DNA of 64,000 bases from Gracilariopsis chorda (taxonomy: Eukaryota > Rhodophyta > Florideophyceae > Gracilariales > Gracilariaceae): contig NBIV01000028.1 in the NCBI GenBank assembly GCA_003194525.1, forward strand, positions 372,001 to 436,000, written 5' to 3'. The translations under genes and the position numbers were made by a program. This document shows positions 57,117 to 64,000 of the stretch, in pieces. Below the pieces are notes generated by a model. It had not been told where the DNA came from and ran no database searches. It worked only from the letters and a program-made list of their open reading frames with translations. Within the stretch, counting starts at the first letter, position 1, and every line of letters begins with the position of its first letter.

Positions 57117-58850
57117 TGATACTGTCCGGTTCAAGTCCCTTTGATTGCGTGGAGAAGGACAGCCTCCGTGACACCAGAGTTTGCTGGACAGAAGTTGGCC
57201 GCATCACCAGGACGCATCGACTTCCTCTTCAGACTGAAGCGAAACGGGCAGATCGGATCCTTTCGGAAGCCTGCAACCACTCCGGTAAACGCAACCACAA
57301 ACACAGAAACATCGACTGCTTACTCGACTATTCTTTATCCTTCCGCGTTCCTGAATTGACGGAGCGAGCTGTACATCAACAATAAAAATGAGGTCCTTCT
57401 GTTTGCTTCCCATATTCTTCTTGAGCTCTTGTCCATTGATGTTCTCTACGAGCAGACGAAGTGGCACCGCTACTGTTCTGTAGCGCTAGTCTTCTTCTGT
57501 GACTTCGACTCACCATCGAAGCGAGTTCCCGAAAGCGCACTTAGTTTCAAAATCGGCGCTTCCCTCAATTTCTGTCACCGGAAGGTACATGGAACGAGAC
57601 AAAGAGAGCATTGTTATTGTTGTTGGGTTTGAACAGACGAAGCTGAATTCCGACGGCGACGTACTAACTCCATAAGAAGCTAGCCTCTGCCGCGAAAGCC
57701 AAGTCCTCGAGGCAGACCCAGTTACGGATCCATTCTGCTTCCTCCAGATTCGCACCAGCAGGAAGGTCGGCACACCACGACGGGCGGGATAATGCACATT
57801 GTGATAAAAGCGGGGCCACTAGCTGTTCGCAGAAACAGACTCGGTACCGCAGCTCTGAACATGACCTGACAGCTTCAACTTCAACCCATTTCCTCTGGAC
57901 GATTTTAATTACGTGCGAGGTCGAGAGCATTTTATTGTGCGAAGCAGAGATAAGCATACCTCAGGTTTCCTGCTTACTTCAATTCTCTTAGTAGATGCTG
58001 GTGCCTGGGATGATTTCTGCCCTGAAAGCTGCTTTCTGACACGGATTCGATGAGTGTCAAAGTTGTTGAAGCCGATCTCGAACCACGCCAACCTTTGCGT
58101 GGGATGGTATTGTGGTGAGCAATCTTCCAGGAGCTGTCGGCGAGCCCCTCTCAGGGCACACGCATTTCCACGCACCCAGATATGCCGACCTTCAGAAAAG
58201 GCTCAAGGCAGTCTTGAAACTAACACCGTTGCCTCGAACTAGGGGCACTACCCATAAATGCACACACACACGCCCACACAGACATGTATTCGATTGCTAA
58301 TCCCACCCACTGTTTTCTCCAATATGCCGTTTTACGAGATCCATTTCATTGCTGAGTTCGAAAACGATTCTGCCCCGATGGCAAGGAAACGGGCTTCGCG
58401 TCTGATCCCTCTCGGTAAAATTAATCCTTCACCAGTGACTCCGCTTCAGTTCACAAGATTATCTTTATTATCAGCTGTGTCAGAAGGAATGATCATACTT
58501 TTCGGTTGCATAGCTCATCATTGTGACATACAAGCCCCAGCTGTCCGCACGTATGGACACATATATGAACGGGCGTCAAAGTTGTCGTAGCCCATCTGGA
58601 ATATCGATGTTAAATCGCTTGCGCTGGATACCGTTGTATATGGTGAGGGACCGCTGCAAGGTAGTACCGAGTCCCGCTCAGGGCACATGCAGTTCCGCCC
58701 GTTGAGGTGTGCCGACCTTCCGAAAAGGCTATAAAACACTATAAAGTTACGCCGGATGAGGAAGCCAAATGGAGACGCGATTGGGTCTATTAGGGAAATT
58801 GAGCTGTCGAATAGATAATTGGCTTTCTGCTTGTAGAAGGTGGATACCGT
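57117..58850. other. Flank of gene 2 with repeat R copies (unit 2)
   Basis: Counterpart of 11,963-13,697. Repeat R copies lie at about 58,052-58,285 and 58,566-58,851. AATAAA lies at 57,381-57,386. No gene seen. Confidence 0.5.
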
Positions 58851-58851
58851 T
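58844..58851 (+). repeat. hAT target site duplication, left (unit 2)
   Basis: ATACCGTT before the hAT end at 58,852, as in unit 1. Confidence 0.8.
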
Positions 58852-59055
58852 CAGGGATGGAAGCAATCCGAGGGGGAGGGGATTGCAAATCTGATGGGCA
58901 GTCCAATTCGCGGTTGCAATCGCATCGCTTTACTGCCCATCAAATTGCAATCCTCTTAGCTACATTCGCATCAGATTGCAATCTTCCGGAGTAAAGCAAT
59001 CGGATTGCAATCTGTCACGGTAAAACCAACCATCATAGAACCCATACTGTTTTTC

Positions 59056-60867
59056 TTAGCTGTCGTCTAAGGTAACCATTTCCATTGCCTCCTTAACCAG
59101 TCCAACATCCCAGAAGCGGCAATTTACGCGAAGAAACAAAATAGCTTCAAACACTTGCGGACAAGTTCTCATACGATTGTCGGTGAAAATTTTGTCTGCA
59201 ATAGACCACAAACGTTCCACCTCGGCCACTGACCCCAATACAAAATCCCAATTCATGTTAAGAGACTTTGACACTTCTCTTCGACGACTATAGTGATTTA
59301 ATTGCTCTTTGTAAGACTGCATTGATGTTGCAGTGTTGAAATCATCTTCATCATTCGTACCATTGACAGACTGTAACAAACGAACACAAGCATTCTTTTC
59401 AGCTGCCGACATAGCTGCTACGTGGTTTTATTGTATCTTTCATACACCCATTTCAAACATACAGTCCTGTAAATTTTCAGATTCACATCCAATGCATTTG
59501 GTCTTCAAAAAAAATAGATGGCAGGGAGAACTGGAATTTCGAAACCCAGAGCGAACATCAGCAACCAACCAGTCCAAAACATTTTTACAGTAGAAGAGGG
59601 AAATTTTTCTCGTTTGTAACTCTCTTGTAGCAAAGTCATTTTGTTGCAATTGTGTGCAATATCGTTCCACTTTCCTCTTAAAATTAACACTAGAGTTAAC
59701 GTGAAAATCCGATCTTCTATCATTGCTTACTTCTATAAGCTCATCTCGGCTTCGGAGAAATCGTTGCAGCATGTGTAGTTTTCCAGACCACCTAGTTTTG
59801 TTGTGCAAAACAGGACGGAGATCTATAATGTTCCGCAAAATATCAGCGTTACAGAGTCTCGTTTTGCAGTTTCCCATAATTTCATGAGCAAGCGCTAACG
59901 TTTGCGCGAGATCAGCAGTCATTTATACCATGTACTTAACCTCCAGATTTAGCAAATGACTTTTACATCCAACAAAGGGAATTTACAGCAACCGAGCAGC
60001 CTTTTTGTTAACAGCACAGTTGTCTGCCATGTGACAGATCACCCTGGATGATGGTTCTACATAGTAGAGGCGAAAACATAATCTTGATATGTTCGGAATG
60101 CGTTGCAGCTAAGAAGTCGACACTTTCCAGGAACTCATCGTTCAGAACATCAGAGAAGTGGTCCTCCGACTCAACATGTGCCAGTGGGCTGCACAAAAGC
60201 AGTTTAAGCTCCACAGAGCTGCCATCGTCTGTAATAGACTGCAAATAGGTTGTTTGTTTCGTCAGAACATACGATGCAAAGAGAACAATGTATTACACGC
60301 CACCGCATGTCCATCTATATTGCAGTATAGCCCCAAGCTTAGCACAATGCAACTGAACCGAAATTTTCTTTTTCACCAAATCTGTCAACTTAATATATCT
60401 TTTGAACTATAGAAACCGCGAGGTGTTCACTGCTTCGAAAATTTTCAAACTTTGGCATCCTCGACAATTGTGAACGGTTAATTGTTCATATCAATAAACT
60501 CAAGGTAGTCATTTATTGCCTTTGTTCTTGGATTTATCTTAGCAACAAATTGTGTAAGAGTGCCTTGGTCTGAACCCTGATTCTTTTGCTTCATAAAATC
60601 TCTATACATGTCTAACAGAGTCGTTTCGTCGCCATCCGCAATTCAAGTGCAAAGATGGCGGTACGAATTGTAAAAACTTTTGCCCTTCTGAAAGCTTATT
60701 TTACCGCAAGGTTCACGGAATTGAACATTGGGGTATTGAAAGACTAAATGGGCTTTGTTCTTTGTGGTAGACCTCTTCGATTTAGTGGTTTTCTTTTCGG
60801 TGCGTTTGAATTTTGCCAAAGTTTGAACGACTTGCTTAGGTACTGGTATTGATTTGGAAGGGGCCAT
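59056..60867 (-). pseudogene. hAT transposase relic (unit 2)
   Basis: Copy of 13,902-15,713 with the same segments and the same interruptions; the breaks therefore predate the copying event. Confidence 0.83.
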
Positions 60868-61154
60868 TGTTGCTCACTACAAATCAGAAAGGAGTGTGAT
60901 GGTTTGAAGGGAGTGTGATGTTTTGATAACGCTTCTCCTCGCGTAATATTGTGCCACAGACAAAATCATAAGGAATCAGTGTATTGATCTAGCAATCGTC
61001 AGCTTATCTTCGACATTTGCTTCTAGTTGCTTATGCGAACGTAACGGTCTGTATTAAAGAGGTTTGCGAAAACTGTAACGACACTTATGTCGATTAGTGA
61101 TGGTTATGTTTAAAAGTGACGTTATTACAGATTCTAAACTCCAAGACTTGTAGA

Positions 61155-61159
61155 CTACT
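61155..61159 (+). repeat. Target site duplication of element A, left (unit 2)
   Basis: CTACT before the LTR, as at 16,001-16,005. Confidence 0.65.
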
Positions 61160-64000
61160 TGTGCCGAAATACGCCGAGGCGAGAGCTGGCACACAATGGT
61201 GTTCGACGTTCTCCTCTGTAGGGTAGCGCAGCCATAAAAGCACTTGTGGTGAGCGCACGAAGCCGGTTGTAAAGGAGGGACTCACCGTCACGACGGGCGT
61301 ACAGGTGTAAGAACTAAAAATACCTAGAAGTCGGAGCCGGGAAATTTAGCGACACACGAGTGCGGGGTGACGCGCAAGGGCATCACGATTTCCACACAAG
61401 TGAGGCGGTGATGAAAGAGGCAACGGTAATCACTAGTAGTCGCCATACAGCGACACCTGTATACGGGGGAAAGCAGCAATAGCCGCGGTAAAAGCACGTA
61501 CAGAAACAAACACAATAGTGGTAAGAATGTGCTGAAAACTGCACGAGGTGGGTAACTAGGCCTGCACTAGGTGGCATCTCTCCGGACGGAAAAAACACTC
61601 AATATGAGTCCTGAGTCAGAGCCGACACTCGCTTGCTGCGGTTACTTCGACCCGGGCGACCGGAGCTCACACACATAAGTAGTGGTGGTCGGCGCCCTGA
61701 CATTAGAGTGAAAGTAAATAGTAATATATCTAAGGGGGCGTCTAATACCACACGTGTGGCACATGCCAGCAATGCTGTGCACTATACCTGCAACCCACAT
61801 TGGGGCCCTTCCAACAGAAACTGAATACCGGTGCATTACTCATACTTCACAGTCGGGAGGTGAGCATCGCCAAAGCGGACTATGAAACCAAGAAGTGCTG
61901 ATACCGCTGGAAGCGTTGCATTTCATCTCCCCCTCCTTAAGGAGAAAGAATCACCCTCCCTTGGGGGACGTTCGTCGTGACATAGCATCGTGCGAAAATA
62001 TGTCCGAGTCGAGCGGTGGCACCGTATCCGACTCGGGTTTTCTCATCACACAAGTGAACATCCACCGAGAGCAACTCCACGTCTGTGATTCGCCGCCTAT
62101 TCCGCGACGAATTCCTCCGCTTTCGGGCTTCCCAGCGATGAATGCTCGCAACAACAATCGGCATAGCGGGAACAAGCCTCCGCCATCGGGTTTCTTTTCC
62201 GGCTTTCCCACTGCACCGCTCCTCTCTTCCGCTGGTCACCCAACCAACTCCTCGGGCGGTACGCCTGCAACTCCGACGATGTCGGTTCCAACGCTTGCGG
62301 CGAGCGCGCTACCATCGTATGATGACTAGATATCGGTCGATCCAGCTCAAAAACCATCTCGATACAGCGGTGCGCTCTGCTTTTACCCAACCTTGGTGCA
62401 AGACGAGGACCTTAGTGAGCAGTACTCCGATGGTAGTGGGCTGCTGCCGGGCGATCTCCATGTGTAGATGACTCTCAGCTTCGAATGGCGCAACCGGGTT
62501 GCCGTGCCGGCGCATTTCCTGGTCCACCGTCAGGGTGAGAATGGGGCGCAAGAGCGTATCGCAATGATCCAACTCGCATATCAGCGGCTCTACCGAACTC
62601 CATCGGAATTCCCGGTCCCAGAAGAATATCACTTCGATATTGCATTTTATTGCACCCAAGGTGAAATTGTTTATGGCGACAGCTCAGCAGATTTGGCTCC
62701 GTCTATCCCAGAGTGGGGTCCTGCCGCAGCTGTTCACCAGAATTACCTGTGTTGAGCGAGACCGATTCTTCGTGCTGAATTCCGCTATCTTTGCCATCAT
62801 CCGTGGTCCAACTTCCTCCTGATAATCCGTTTCGAACGTCGTTCGCGAACCAGTTTTGGGTACATGTAGTATAATACTAGTCAAAAGGCCAAGTGGGGAA
62901 GTAGTACCTACTAGAGGTAGCGGTGGCAGAGCACCAGCCACTAGGGTGACAGTCCACTGGGGTCTAGTTGTGTCGTGGGCACCTTCTGACGTGCAAGCGC
63001 AATGGGCGGGCGTTATCTGACGTCCCTACAGGTCAGGAACACTCGTAACGATGGCTTGCAAGCCTTTGTCTGCTGGAAGCTTGGGGGCGACTAGAGGACG
63101 GAGGTGGTGCTTGCCTTTACTCCTCAGTGGCCGGCTGCACTCAAGCCAACAAATATAGTCGGCCAGGCGCTCTAGAATACCGGTAACTACTACTAATATA
63201 TTAAATAAAATACCAAACTAATATACCGTGCACTGTGCTGCAGTGCTCGGTCCATCGGAGGTCACACTTCAGATCACAATTATCTCCGACCCACGTGGCT
63301 AATATCGACACGAGCCAGTAGTGCTCTGGTTTTTCGCCCACCTCTTCGGCACTCCATCTTGCCAGTCGTCTGACCTTAAAGCTATTGTACTACATACTCC
63401 CCCCCCTTAGTTTCTGCCGCGTCGGCAGAATTCACCGTCGGTCACCTCTTCTTTGGCGCTCATTTCCGTGTACTCCTGGTTAAAGGTCCGCACGGATAGC
63501 TGCACTAGCGCTGATCGCGATCCCAATGGTCAATTGACTCATTTTGTACCCCCTATTGAGCCTCAGTAAGGCCTGTGAGAGGACATGGATCGCCCATTGG
63601 TCGTGCCCGCGTTCCTGTTTCGTATCAAATGCAAGTGGCCACGGGGATGGGCGCATCACTTGTAGGTCCATTGGGCGCCCACGTCCCCGACCGGGGTGTT
63701 GCTACTGCGTGTTTGCATCCACTTCGTTCGCTCCGCTTCTTTTGGGACGTCCCTTCGACCACCACAGTGATTGCGCGCGGAGACCGTCGGTCTCTACGTT
63801 ATAGTGCACCTGGAAACCTTTCAGTACGACCCTTGGCCATTCTACTCGGCTATTACTCCACCTGGTATATCCTTTGGAACCGATTCGTATTTAACACCTT
63901 GGGGCCCTCAACCGCTGTCTGATGACGGTGAACGCATCCCGCAGTCGTTCGTCACTGCTGAATCCTCTCCAATGGCTTTAGTCCCCGCCAGCAGCGCGTA
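61160..64000 (-). mobile_element. Gypsy element A, unit 2, left end (fossil, partial)
   Basis: 3' LTR at 61,160-61,925, then the 3' part, then element B from 62,865. Same structure as unit 1. Broken. Confidence 0.88.
62865..64000 (-). mobile_element. Gypsy element B, unit 2, left end (fossil, partial)
   Basis: 3' LTR at 62,865-63,394 followed by the first part of the antisense-oriented region, cut by the window end. Confidence 0.88.

Larger units (their letters stand above)
54305..64000 (+). repeat. Tandem duplicate unit 2 (continues past the window)
   Basis: Direct repeat of 9,152 to about 18,849 at an offset of 45,153, falling to 45,151 after small indels (2 bases near 61,752, 1 base near 63,550). 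It repeats both one-helix genes, repeat R copies 1 and 2, the left hAT half, the left ends of elements A and B, and the start of B's antisense frame. Differences cluster in 54,305-55,530 and around 57,475-57,540; elsewhere they are very rare. Confidence 0.95.
58852..64000 (-). mobile_element. hAT transposon with nested elements A and B, unit 2 (partial)
   Basis: Counterpart of 13,698-18,849, cut by the window end. The nested structure is the same, so the insertions predate the duplication or were copied into the second unit by later homogenisation. Confidence 0.9.

Overview
The window looks like nuclear DNA of a red alga, probably a florideophyte with a Chondrus-like genome. This is inferred from four things: long host genes without introns (a 1,962-residue protein in one open frame), nuclear genes for one-helix light-stress proteins with plastid transit peptides, very short intergenic gaps between host genes, and large blocks of nested Ty3/gypsy elements. 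No species marker was seen and no search could be run.

Layout. Positions 1-1,402 hold no convincing gene. A proteasome activator of the BLM10/PA200 family (1,403-7,291, +) converges on a cytosolic tryptophanyl-tRNA synthetase (7,566-8,777, -). Two one-helix protein genes follow (9,527-9,838 and 11,654-11,962, both +). From about 13 kb the window is mobile DNA, apart from a second copy of the one-helix pair. A hAT DNA transposon (13,698-36,420) was split by a Ty3/gypsy element (A, 16,006-36,216), which was itself split by a second gypsy element (B, 17,713 to about 28,440). A Mutator-like element (37,246-54,304) follows. It carries a Ulp1-like protease relic and a transposase relic, and was split by a third, young gypsy element (C, 38,927-49,819). 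Target site duplications are visible for hAT, A, C and the Mutator-like element. The gypsy elements are fossils: A and B are broken many times, C is close to whole.

The sequence from 9,075 onward restarts at 37,161, immediately left of the Mutator-like element, and resumes at its right end (54,305) to the end of the window. Before that insertion this was a direct tandem duplication with a 28,086-bp unit. The second unit repeats the one-helix gene pair, the left half of the hAT, and the left ends of elements A and B. Identity between units is patchy: about 90% at the left junction, about 97% around the first one-helix gene, and above 99% over most of the rest.

The most unusual features are four: a conserved long gene-like frame running antisense to the gypsy genes in elements B and C; an 18-base primer site shared by three otherwise distinct gypsy families; natural empty sites inside the window that support the hAT and Mutator-like insertions; and the duplicated one-helix genes, where the first gene has more replacement than silent changes. 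No tRNA, rRNA or CRISPR array was seen.
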